Shown here piece after piece: positions 10,926-21,599 of a stretch of DNA of 64,000 nt. The stretch is from Dallia pectoralis (lineage: Eukaryota; Chordata; Actinopteri; Esociformes; Umbridae): NCBI GenBank assembly GCA_029465975.1, contig CM055745.1, positions 13,346,812-13,410,811 on the forward strand, written 5' to 3'. Within the stretch, counting starts at the first letter, position 1, and each line of letters opens with the position of its first letter. A model generated the notes under the pieces. That model ran no database searches and was not told the DNA's origin. It was given only the letters and a program-made list of their open reading frames with translations. A program made the translations under genes and the position numbers.

Positions 10926-11630
10926 AACAAATAATTGTTATTGAACCGCATAAACCTACACATACTCAATAAGGTGTGGACATCTGGACAGCTCACGGTT
11001 TCCTATGAAGAAGCATAATGTTTTCTGCCTCGTCATCGTCTATGGACAGTTTAGTCCCTGGTTTTTCATCCAGCCAATGTACTTCATCAGTTTTGGGGAA
11101 TTTCAGTAAATCCATGGTGAATATTTCCTGGGAGGTTTTCACTCACAGAATGTGATTTCAAAGGTTTTTGTACATTTTTTAACAGTTGATCATGTGTATA
11201 GCATCAGTGATACAGGTGAATACCTGAGCAGTCATTGGGTTTGATATCTTGTATTGTGCAGTTTCGTAAACCCTATTAAAACCTTCTCTCAACTGTTTTT
11301 GTATTGAGTTGTTGCAACAATCCGTTTTGAGTATTTTTGCTGTATTTGAGTCCCACAAATTTAATTGACTGTTTTCTTTATTGTCGTCAAAAAGTTATTC
11401 TAAAACCGCTGTTTGTGCTTAATTTTTTGGTTCGAGAAATTGTCACATGTTGACAGGATTGTGTACAATAGTTTTGGAATATAGCAGGATTGTGGACCTC
11501 AGTGGGGTTTTTTTGGTCCTTGTTCTGTAAACTCCCAGCCACATTTCCCACACTGTAGGAGTCACATAGCATTCCATATTAGTCATTGGGGCAAGATGTT
11601 TTGTAAATAAAATTTTTTTAAATCAGTGGT
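10926..11630 (+). other. sf3b3: sf3b3 3' untranslated region (inferred extent)
   Basis: Unique AT-rich sequence after the sf3b3 stop. Candidate poly(A) signals are ATTAAA at 11275-11280 and AATAAA at 11606-11611. The true cleavage site cannot be chosen from sequence alone. Confidence 0.65.
11606..11611 (+). terminator. Candidate sf3b3 polyadenylation signal AATAAA
   Basis: A canonical AATAAA hexamer about 680 bases after the stop codon, followed by T-rich and GT-containing sequence typical of a downstream element. ATTAAA at 11275-11280 is an alternative. Confidence 0.55.
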
Positions 11631-11639
11631 ACAGTCTTT

Positions 11640-13025
11640 TGTGTCGCAGTTTCTCGGTTATACTTATGTCGGGGGCACCAGGCCAGTTGGTTACATTAGA
11701 TGAGAAGGACCCTGAAGAAATAACTGAATGTGATCGCATTTAATTTGAATTGTCAATTTTTTGTGATCTAGACATATTATTTAATGTGAAAGTAGGAAAT
11801 TTCTTCACTATATAACATTTATAACGCTGAAATGCTAGTTGCATAGGTATTTGCCAAGCTAAATTAGCTTAACATGTATCTTATAAAATTGCACATTCTT
11901 TTGGCAAATTGTATTGAGCAGTTTTTTGATTTGCGTAGTAGAGATTAGTAAAAAAAATAACAAGTCAGTCATTGAGTATATCTTCCATTCATGGTCATGT
12001 TAATAATTATATTATGTATTAAATCACCCAGACACAAATAATGTAGTTCTCAACTGTACTGCAGAAAAAATGCTTTGGATTTTGCCATAAATTGGTTGTT
12101 AAACGGCAGAACAATATTAATGTGATTGGGGGGGGGGGGGTAGTGTGAAAGGTGTACACATTTGGTCTAAATACAAAGCCTTAAGTTTGGAACAAATGCA
12201 TGAGTGAGCGACTACCTTTCTGTCACTCATGGTGGTGGAGGCATCATGGAGTGTGTCTGCTCATCACAGACTGGGGTGTTGAGTTAAAAGAAACGTGATG
12301 CACAGGTAACCTTATTCTGTCTGCTTTACACTAATGTGCCTTTTAGTAAGAGAATAACCAACACAGACAGTGTTGGTAAAGTAATTAAACATGTCACATG
12401 GCAGCATGGGCATCTATAAGATATGAGGAGGAATGTGGCTTGACCTGGTTTTACAGTGATGAAAACCTCCATGTGCTTCGGAGGATACAGATGTTTTATG
12501 TCTTGCAATACGTTTTCATTTTTATGCAATCTGCATTATATATTTTTTCTTAAACCTTCAATACATGTGTTTGACATTCAATAAATGTGGCATGGTGAAA
12601 GGGTCGACAAAAAAGACTCATCATCATAACATAGTGATTCTCTCATTGTCAAATCAAAAATTACAGATTTTTTGCTTAAGCATGTGGATTTAATATTAGT
12701 AGGAAGTTTCATGTTTTGGTCCAGGCTTTGGGATAATAAAACCTAAGGTCGATATTTGAAGACATGGGGAACTGACGTTCAACGTCTGACACTAAGATGG
12801 GTTATGTTGAGTCACATCCTTTATTTTTTCTTTCAAAGTTTCACTAAACGACTGACCACGATACATTGTGCTAATTCTGCGGTTGTTGAAAATGCCAGGA
12901 AAAAAGGTAGGTTTGCGTAGTACATATAAAAGCAAAGTAAAGGGGTTGTTTCTTTCCTCGGCAGATGAGATGTTTATGCATGTTTGTGTGACTTGTGTCT
13001 CACGGCATTGAATGTTTTTTTGTTG
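11640..13025. other. Intergenic AT-rich DNA with a poly-G run
   Basis: No gene is seen. A run of 12 G lies near 12127-12138. A degenerate Tc1-like fragment is annotated separately at 12150-12330. Confidence 0.6.
12150..12330 (+). mobile_element. Tc1-like transposase relic
   Basis: The stretch with TTTGGTCTAAATACAAAGCC, then CATGGTGGTGGAGGCATCAT and GACTGGGG, resembles the central transposase region of fish Tc1-like elements (the HGGGSIMVWGCF block). It is heavily decayed and no ends are visible. Confidence 0.5.
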
Positions 13026-13029
13026 CAGT

Positions 13030-13332
13030 CCGGGACAGACAGACAGACAGACAGGCATACTGACCGACGGACGGACAGACAGACCGACCGACAGGCAGAC
13101 AGACAGACCGACAGACATACGGACAGACAAACCGATGAACAGACGGACCGATGGACAGACAGGCAGACCGATGGACAGACGGACAGACAGACCGACGGAC
13201 AGACAGACAGATACACACAGACAGACAGACAGACAGACAGACAGACTGGCAGACTGGCAGACAGACAGATACAGACAGACAGAGACAGACAGAGACAGAC
13301 AGACAGAGACAGACAGACATACAGACAGAATG
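13030..13332. repeat. (GACA)n-type microsatellite, about 300 bp
   Basis: A long imperfect GACA/GACC/GACG repeat. It creates open frames rich in Thr-Asp-Arg-Gln on one strand and Cys-Leu-Ser-Val on the other, which are not genes. Confidence 0.97.
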
Positions 13333-13364
13333 TTCCAAACACCACAATGAAGAAAACAGGCGTA

Positions 13365-14840
13365 TACATTTAGGGGTATAGGATTATGAACTGAAACAGA
13401 TGTTATTATTTAATTGTATACATTTGGGGGTATGGGATTATGAACTGAAAAATATATTATTATTTAATTGTATACATTTAGGGGTATGGGATTATGAACT
13501 GAAACAGATATTATTATTTAATTGTATACATTTGCGGGTATGGGATTATGAACTGAAACATATATTATTATTTAATTGTATACATTTGCGGGTATGGGAT
13601 TATGAACTGAAACAGATATTATTATTTAATTGTATACATTTGCGGGTATGGGATTATGAACTGAAACATATATTATTATTTAATTGTATACATTTGCGGG
13701 TATGGGATTATGAACTGAAACAGATATTATTATTTAATTGTATACATTTGCAGGTATGGGATTATGAACTGAAACAGATAAGATTATTATTTAATATTAT
13801 ACATTTGGGGGTATGGGATTATGAACTGAAACAGATATTATTATTTAATTGTATACATTTGGGGGTATGGGATTATGAACTGAAACAGATATTATTATTT
13901 AATTGTATACATTTGGGATTATGAACTGAAACATATAATATTATTTAATTATACATTTGCGGGTATGGGATTATGAACTGAAACAGATATTATTATTTAA
14001 TTGTATACATTTGGGGGTAAGGGATTATGAACCGAAACAGATATTATTATTTAATTGTATACATTTGCGGGTATGGGATTATGAACTGAAACAGATATTA
14101 TTATTTAATTGTATACATTTGCGGGTATGGGATTATGAACTGAAACAGATATTATTATTTAATTGTATACATTTGCGGGTATGGGATTATGAACTGAAAC
14201 AGATATGATTAATATTTAATATTATACATTTGGGGGTATGGGATTATGAACTGAAACAGATATTATTATTTAATTGTATAAATTTGCGGGTATGGGATTA
14301 TGAACTGAAACAGATATTATTATTTAATTGTATACATTTGCAGGTATGGGATTATGAACTGAAACAGATATGATTATTATTTAATATTATACATTTGGGG
14401 GTATGGGATTATGAACTGAAACAGATATTATTATTTAATTGTATATATTTGGGGGTAAGGGATTATGAACTGAAACAGATATTATTATTTAATTGTATAC
14501 ATTTGCGGGTATGGGATTATGAACTGAAACAGATATTATTATTTAATTGTATATATTTGGGGGTAAGGGATTATGAACTGAAACAGATATTATTATTTAA
14601 TTGTATACATTTGCGGGTATGGGATTATGAACTTAAACAGATATTATTATTTAATTGTATACATTTGCAGGGAATGGGATTATGAACTGAAACAGATATT
14701 ATTTAATTGTATATATTTGGGGGTAAGGGATTATGAACTGAAACAGATATTATTATTATTTAATTGTATACATTTAGGGGTATGGGATTATGAACTTAAA
14801 CAGATATTATTATTATTTAATTGTATACATTTGGGGGGAT
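13365..14840. repeat. Minisatellite, 54-bp AT-rich unit, about 1.5 kb
   Basis: About 27 copies of a 54-bp unit containing GGTATGGGATTATGAACTGA and TTATTATTTAATTGTATACA. The unit length is divisible by three. Common variants are TTTGCGGG/TTTGGGGG/TTTGCAGG and ATGGGAT/AAGGGAT, arranged in recurring order, so parts are higher-order copies. Confidence 0.95.
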
Positions 14841-16740
14841 CATTGTAGGCCAATCGTTAATTGATTAATTGGACGAGAGAAAGTGAATGACAGTCACACG
14901 TTATCCTACCAGAACCATGAATGCGGTAAATATCTGTGACATTAAATTACAATAGCCTAATCACTACGTTAAAAGGCCTATCCATCACGTTACATTATTC
15001 AATGGTTTGCAGTCATAATCTAACCCTGGAACATAGTTTGTTTGCGATGTCACCTTTTTATGGTTTCTTATCGATTCAAAACACGCAAGCAGGACAAAAT
15101 AAAACATGTGCATAAGGTTGGTTGCAATTGCCATTTGTTTAAGAAAGGCTATTTAACTTTTATCTACAAGGACCCGAGCCAACTGGTTGTTTGTTCTTAG
15201 TCATTATTCATTGCACCTGCCCGGTGTTCTAGGTGAATTGATTTATTTTAAAATAAATCTATGATAAGGGGGTTGCATTGACAAAAAGAGGGCCAGAGTT
15301 GAATACCCATGGTGTAATGTATGAGGTGTATGCTGAGGAGATTTCCGTATTTGGGAGTCATTGGTCCTAATTTTCTGGGATTTTCCCCTGACTTTTCTGA
15401 GTTGACAAGCAGATTAGGTTTTTGATGATTCATTGGTTGGAGTATTTCGGGTCTTTATGGAATGCCCCTAGCGCGACACGCAGATTAGACTAAAAGGACT
15501 GAAATATATTAAAGGGGTTCCCACACTTTTTCCTTCACGGTCCCATATTTTATTTCACGCCTCCCTAAAGAAATCCCCAAAACCCATCACTAAACGTATT
15601 GACTTTGTTGTATATTAATGAGTCCTTTTCTGTTGTATTTAGACTGCTTAAAGAGACTAGCAGACTACTCCAAATGTTGTAGTTTGGTACCCTATTGCAC
15701 TACTGAATGTACGCTGGTTACTGTCTAGCATCCGACAATTTTCCCTATAGATTTTTGTACATTTACTCTAAAATGTTAATAGATATATAGACTGTTACTC
15801 AAAAAATAGAATTTGCTCAAATAACTGGTAACCTAGTATGGTATACTATAATGTTCACTAAAGACAATGTTACCGTTGTAAAGAATAATGCCTAACATAA
15901 AATGCCTGACTGAAGGCCAGCCACGGTGACATGTTAGATGACTGCATCTAAATGTTTAAAAGAGCCTATTGATGTGAACAAATATGTCGTCAGAGATCAT
16001 TTCACAGGTCAATAGTTTTTATAGCACAGGGCTATTTCAATCACACCATGCCCCGAGGTCTGGGGCTGGTAGTTTTTTGTTCCACCACACCTTTCATTGC
16101 TCCCACCAGGTGTCCATGTCTAATCAAGTCCCTGATTAAAGGGTTGACATGAAACAATCAAACGGAACTGGCTTTGCGGTCCAGATTTGAATACCACGGC
16201 CACGGCCATAGCCTATACAGAAACTCATCAAGGTTATTCAATTAAAAGAGCAGATGAAGAGAATAAAGGGAAGTATACCAGGGGTTTCAGTCCCGTGGCA
16301 TAACTAATGGATTATGAATTATTCTCCTGGGTCATAGAGTATAGTCCTGTCCTAAATATAATACCTAAATATTCTCAAACAGCATGCAGTTCTGCCACAG
16401 AAATTTGACCAAAACCATCTAACCCACACCTGAGACCACTGAGCTATTAAAATAATGACGACTATAATAGTGCACTTGGACACCACGTGGACACCACGTG
16501 GACTCCACCAGAGCAGAGGCTTGCTTGGTTCACAGTGGACTTCACAGATGGTGTTAATGTCATAGTACGCAGAGTGTAAATAAACATGCTTTTACATGGT
16601 TGAGGACATGGTGGTTCTGTGGTCCCCTATATCCTTGAACTACATCAAAATAAATAAACCAATGGAGCCGCATGTGACGCCTTTACCTACAATTAGTCTA
16701 ATAAACAGGAACACATCTCGGCCACACATATTATTCGGGA
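14841..16740. other. Intergenic DNA upstream of il34, mostly unique
   Basis: No coding exon is supported. The stretch near 15510-15560 (GGTTCCCACACTTTTTCCTT) looks like an old interspersed-repeat edge. A clearer repeat at 16030-16205 is listed separately. GGACACCACGT is duplicated in tandem at about 16477-16500. Confidence 0.55.
16030..16205 (-). mobile_element. Interspersed fish repeat (non-autonomous, class uncertain)
   Basis: Read on the minus strand, this stretch (containing CTAATCAAGTCCCTGATTAA and CCACCAGGTGTCCATGTCTA on the plus strand) resembles the dispersed repeat at 44805-44930, with shared GACCTGGGACA..CAGGTGGG and AATCAGGGACT motifs. No coding capacity. Confidence 0.5.
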
Positions 16741-16754
16741 GGTAGAGGTAGGCG

Positions 16755-17111
16755 TATATCGAAAGTGAAAGTAAAACAGTGTGACGTCATCGTCAGCTAA
16801 TCCATTGGCCCAGCTAACTGGCGCAACGTGTGAATAGGCGCTCATTTTGGGGAGCAGGGGGCAACGAGAGCACGTCTGTCTGTCGAAATATCGTCGTCGA
16901 GGGGTTTAGTTGTGCGCGTATCATCATCATCCAGGTGATTGAATACGGACTAGTCGTGCACGTCTCACCAACCAGAAACCCACGCGTTATATTAGATCGC
17001 ATGCTGGCATTTAGTTTGACCATGTGTGAGTTTGTATAAGTGCGGATGGTTATTCTGAACAGACTGGAGTATCAAGAGTCTCTGCTGGGGGTTACAGGTG
17101 TGCTGGCGCAG
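16755..17111 (+). promoter_or_regulatory. il34: Candidate il34 promoter and untranslated exon 1
   Basis: Within 50 bp lie a GAAAGTGAAAGTAAAA interferon/IRF-type element (16761-16776), a perfect CRE TGACGTCA (16782-16789) and an inverted CCAAT box CCATTGG (16802-16808). Downstream, moderately CpG-containing sequence ends in CTGGCGCAG before GTAAAT at about 17112, a good donor for a non-coding first exon joining the acceptor at 21466. The assignment to il34 is inferred: it is the next gene downstream on the same strand, and its ATG exon begins with an acceptor. Confidence 0.55.
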
Positions 17112-18606
17112 GTAAATATTAATCAGTTTATACAGTTTATGCATTGTTTTTTTTACTTGCTTAACACATTTAATTAAAGCGTCTACAAGGTCAGTGGTTC
17201 ATTTTTGTACCATTTGCGCGAAATCATTGTTCAATATATAATAAGCTATATAGCATATATAAATAAACCATATTGTTTTAGAGTGTTCTTTATGTGCATT
17301 ACTTTTCATTACACTGGTTTCATAGTGTTACTTGTATATAAAAATACAGTGGCTCAATTGTTTATAATCTCTGCCGGTTTATGTGATACCGAGTTTTACT
17401 AGTTATTTTTTAAATTAGAATGAAAGTTGATATTTTCATTTTTTTTTACATGTACATTTCCTTTGAGGGCCAGTGCTAGTGCAGGTTGCGTTCCAGAATT
17501 TTGGTCCAAAGTTTTCAGGTTTTCCAGATTTTTTTGGAAAAGTTATAAATAATGACCACTTTATTATACAAATCATTTATACTTTGAAATAAGACCTTAC
17601 GGTGTCTGCAATGTATTTAGAGTTAATCATTGATTGATGTATGTAATTACCATAAAAGTTTATCTCTGTCATTAAATAATGCCGTCCGAATTACATTTTT
17701 ACATTTTTCTAAAATGTGCAATAGTTACACTGGATAGCTAACACACCACATTTACTTACATAGACTTTATAGGTGTGTGTAATGACAACATTTCACAGTC
17801 ACAACTGCTATTTAAATATTTAAAGTGATCCATCATTTTGTGTATATAGCAATGATTGGGCTATAACGTGAATCAGAGGTTTTAGCTGTATAATATTTGT
17901 AAGTCATTATCTGCATTTACTGTGTCTGGCAAAATGTTAGTGTGGGTTATTTTAAATAGGCACTAAGGTGAACCTAGTTTACTCAGGAAATTCAGATATA
18001 GCCACTTCGCTGGTTCGCATGTATTTTGGTCGACTTATGCTAATGTAGATCTAGTGTATATCAGTATTAAACTCAGTCAGAGATGTAGACATGGTTTGTC
18101 TACGTACTGCAGCTGAGGAGCTTAACAGGGCCTGGTCAGCACTAATAAGTATTCAGGTTTCAGTAGTTGATTATATCAATATTAAGGTAAAGTCTGTGGG
18201 TTATAAGATTAGGGCCTGTGTTAAATGTGCTGGGGTGTGTAATTGGGTTCAGGTAAAAAGTCATTGGGGAATATGAAAGTTTGCCTTGTTGATTTGACCA
18301 AGAATAAAACATACTTTTCCCCCATATTTGATAAAAATAATATTGATTACATATTAGGGTTACAAATATAAAAACATTGGCCGAGTTTCACGTCACGAAT
18401 AAAATGAAGGGACACACCCCTCTCTGTTATATGGTTTCAAAGGACAGATATTTATAGATGTAGAAGACTTGTATATGTCATTACTCAACATTAACATTAA
18501 GGATGGAATTTAAACTTTAAAGGAATGATTTTGTTATTATTTGCTATTAGTAAATGTCTAATGTATAAGGCATATGTAAAAAATGGAAGACTTTATTTGT
18601 CAGTGT
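17112..18606 (+). other. il34 intron 1 (inferred), AT-rich, second dispersed-repeat copy
   Basis: No exon is seen. 17922-17985 (CAAAATGTTAGTGTGGGTTA and AAGGTGAACCTAGTTTACT) repeats 2330-2388. The copy here continues with CAGGAAATTCAGATATAGCC, so the family extends past the part kept at the first site. Confidence 0.55.
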
Positions 18607-19182
18607 AGGCCGGTCAGCATGTGGGGGCTCCCGGTAATCTTGTGGGGTGCTCCCGATCAGCTTGTGGGGTGCTCCCGGTCAGCATGGGGGTGCTCCCGGT
18701 AATCTTGTGGGGTGCTCTGGGTCAGCTTGTGGGGTGCTCCCGGTCAGCTTGTGGGGTGCTCCGGGTCAGCATGGTGGGTGGGTGCTCCCGGTCAGCATGT
18801 GGGGTGCTCCCGGTCAGCTTGTGGGGTGCTCCGGGTCAGCTTGTGGGGTGCTCCCGGTCAGCATGTGGGGTGCTCCCGGTCAGCATGGTGGGTGGGTGCT
18901 CCCGGTCAGCATGTGGGGTGCTCCCGGTCAGCTTGTGGGGTGCTCCGGGTCAGCATGGTGGGTGGGTGCTCCCGGTCAGCATGTGGGGTGCTCCCGGTCA
19001 GCTTGTGGGGTGCTCCGGGTCAGCTTGTGGGGTGCTCCGGGTCAGCTTGTGGGGTGCTCCCGGTCAGCATGGGGGGTGCTCCCGGTCAGCATGTGGGGTG
19101 CTCCCGTTCAGCTTGTGGGGTGCTCCGGGTCAGCTTGTGGGGTGCTCCGGTTCAGCTTGTGGGGTGCTCCCGGTCAGCAGTG
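18607..19182. repeat. Minisatellite, 22/28-bp G-rich unit (il34 intron 1)
   Basis: About 25 copies of GTCAGCTTGTGGGGTGCTCC plus CG. Variants have AGCATG for AGCTTG, and CCGGG for CCCGG. Some units carry a GGTGGGTG insertion. G-rich on the + strand. Open in all + frames only because of the unit composition. Confidence 0.95.
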
Positions 19183-19254
19183 GTGAGAACAGTGGTGAGA
19201 ACCGAAAGTGGTCTGAGGAGGGACAGAGCACAAACCAACAACAGTGTGTCAGGT

Positions 19255-19610
19255 GACCAAGGCTCATTGATGTGTAAGTGCAACCAAGGCCATGCCATCG
19301 CCTCTTTCAGAAGGATAACGCACTCTGTGCCACACTGCACACATTTCAGGAATGGTCTGAGGAACATGATGAAGAGTTTTAGGAGCTGCCCTGGCCTCCC
19401 AATTCACCAGACCTCAAACCAATTGAGCATCTGTGGGATGTGCACAGGACATCTTCAGTGGTCTTGTAGAGTCCATGCCTCTGTGGGAACGTGGAGGACT
19501 AACAGTGTATTAGGCAGGTGGTGATATTGCTTCAGCTCATCAGTTTATTGTTGTCATGGTGATTAATTTTAGGCCATGGTCATAAGTCAATTGCATCTAA
19601 ATTTAAAATA
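19255..19610 (+). mobile_element. Tc1/mariner-like transposase 3' relic
   Basis: Reads in broken frames as the catalytic end of a Tc1-like transposase: QKDNA, EEHDE, then WPPNSPDLKPIEHLWDV, the hallmark SPDLxPIExLWD block around the third catalytic acidic residue. Internal stops and frameshifts show it is dead. The 5' half has been replaced by the minisatellite to its left. Confidence 0.75.
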
Positions 19611-20099
19611 AACATTTTTCATTTCTTGGAAACACGTACAAAAAAGCTGTAAGAATCCATAATGTAAGAATCCATAATTCCCCCATGATTATGGATATTT
19701 TCCAATTCAAGTCATGTGTGGCCTTTTTAAAAGGCTGTCATTCAATGACCGATACAGTTTTTTTTCAGTGTTCAGTGTTTACAAAAAATATTCCGAACCC
19801 CAATTCTTTCAGATTACTGAATGACAATTTTCTATATTTTATTCGAGAAAACACTCATCAATCAATTTGGTAAGGCAATGTTAATTTTATGTTGGGAAAT
19901 ATTTGTGAATAAATATAAATATGTTGCCTGCACACGTATTCAACCAGTGAGCACCTTTCGCCCTAACAAGAACACGGTTAATTTAACACTGGCATCCACC
20001 TGTGAATCATTAAAGTGGCAGGATAAAAAAACAGTGGTCAGGCTGTAAAGCTGAAGTAAACTAAAGACAAATAGTATTCTACAGAAGTTAGAGATAAAG

Positions 20100-20890
20100 T
20101 GAAACAATGCATAGATGTGTTTGGATGTCCTTGTGAGCACAGTTGGATCAATAATCATGAAGTCGATGATGCTCCACCCAGCCAGTGACATGAAAAGGTT
20201 GTCACTTAATTCTGCTGCAACAATCACTTTGATGGAGCTACAGCATTCAGTGTGCAATTGAAGTGTTTCACGTTATTTTCGGATAAATACTTCTGTCTTC
20301 GGTTCCGCAGTTGGTTAGTACGATTCCTAACAACAAGGAGATCGTAAAGCATTGAATATTTTCCGGTGTACAGTAAAGTGTTTCATTAGAAATGAAAATT
20401 TTATTGCACAACTGTGAATCGGTCCAGAACAAACGGCCTTGTTATTCAGTTACTGAAAGGCACTAGTCAGGGAGGTCACCAAGAGCCTGATGGCATTTCT
20501 AAAGAAGGTGCAGTCTTCCACGGCTGATCTGGTAGACACTGTAAATAATGCAATGATAGCCTGGCTTCCTTCCGAAAGTGTCCTTAATGGGAAAATGACA
20601 AAAAGAAATTTAATCAGGTCTGCAAGAAACCTGGGACTTTGGAGAAGATTTATCTTCATGTACGGCCAAAAGCAACCCTTAAGTGGCTTAAAATCTAAAA
20701 GACCCATGTCCTGGAGTGATCTCAATCCCATTGAGAATTGTTGGAAAGAGTTGAAGATTCCTGGTCACCGAAAGTCCCGGGCCAACTTGACAGAGTTTCA
20801 ACAATTTTGTAAAAGAATAAGTGGAAAGAAAATGCTGTGCCAGCTTTGCAAATCTGGTAGAGACTTCTGCAAACTAAGTCCAGGGCGATA
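20100..20890 (+). mobile_element. Tc1-like transposon relic
   Basis: 20110-20260 (CACAGTTGGATCAATAATCA, then GAAGTCGATGATG) resembles the N-terminal part of a Tc1 transposase. 20470-20540 follows the AAGGAGCTGCAG-type region. 20715-20890 encodes LNPIENCWKELK followed by NLTEFQQFCKRISGKKM, matching the C-terminal end. Frameshifts and deletions make it non-functional. Confidence 0.7.
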
Positions 20891-21039
20891 AATACTGGTG
20901 AGAGACGCGGCTTTTGATTGCGTTGATACAGCCTACACTAGCCTTTATGTGGTGTTCACACTATTACAGAATACAGATAAAGGAGAATGTGCTGCAAAGG
21001 GCACAGGTGGGAACTGAACAAATGCGTCAGAAATATGTG

Positions 21040-21415
21040 TCCACTTGTGTTCACCTGTAGACAGCGGTATGTGTTCACCTGTAGACAGCGGTATGTGTGC
21101 TTCTGTAGACAGCACATCTTGTAGACAGCGGTATGTGTTCACATGTAGACAACTTTATGTGTGTTCCTGTAGACAGCGGTATGTGTTCACCTGTAGACAG
21201 CTGTATGTGTGTACCTGTAGACAGCTGTATGTGTTCACCTGTAGACAGCGGTATGTGTGCTTCTGTAGACAGCACATCTTGTAGACAGCGGTATGTGTTC
21301 ACATGTAGACAACTTTATGTGTGTTCCTGTAGACAGCGGTATGTGTTCACCTGTAGACAGCTGTATGTGTGTACCTGTAGACAGCTGTAAGTGTTCACCT
21401 GTAGACAGTGGTATG
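21040..21415. repeat. Minisatellite, about 24-bp unit with 160-bp higher-order repeat
   Basis: Units of TGTAGACAGCGGTATGTGTT plus CACC with many variants. A distinctive unit (GTATGTGTGCTTCTGTAGAC) occurs at 21091 and 21251, so the array is a tandem duplication with a 160-bp period. It ends about 50 bp before the acceptor of the il34 start-codon exon. Confidence 0.93.
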
Positions 21416-21466
21416 TGGATAACGTGAACGTTAAACTGTCTAATAATTCCTGTGTTGCCGTTGCAG

Positions 21467-21599
21467 GTCAACTAGGAGCCAGAAGTTCACTACTCTCTGT
21501 GACGGCTGACACTGAGTCCAAGGTCTCCATCTTGTTAAAACGGGTTCCACATTTGGATCATGGTTCCGTCTACAGCCGGGCTCCTGAGGGGGCTATTAG
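21467..21599 (+). CDS. il34: il34 exon with start codon (5'UTR plus 13 codons)
   Basis: The acceptor GCCGTTGCAG ends at 21466 and the donor GTAAGA starts at 21600. 21467-21559 is 5'UTR. ATG is at 21560 and coding is 21560-21599: MVPSTAGLLRGLL plus the first base of a Gly codon finished by the next exon. Confidence 0.85.

Noticed and set aside
13030..13332. Possible repetitive-protein gene in the GACA repeat
   Set aside because: Simple-sequence microsatellite open in most frames.
18091..18276. 61-codon open frame in il34 intron 1 (MVCLRTAAEELNRAW) as a possible exon
   Set aside because: No similarity I recognise and no suitable flanking acceptor and donor pair; probably chance or repeat-derived.
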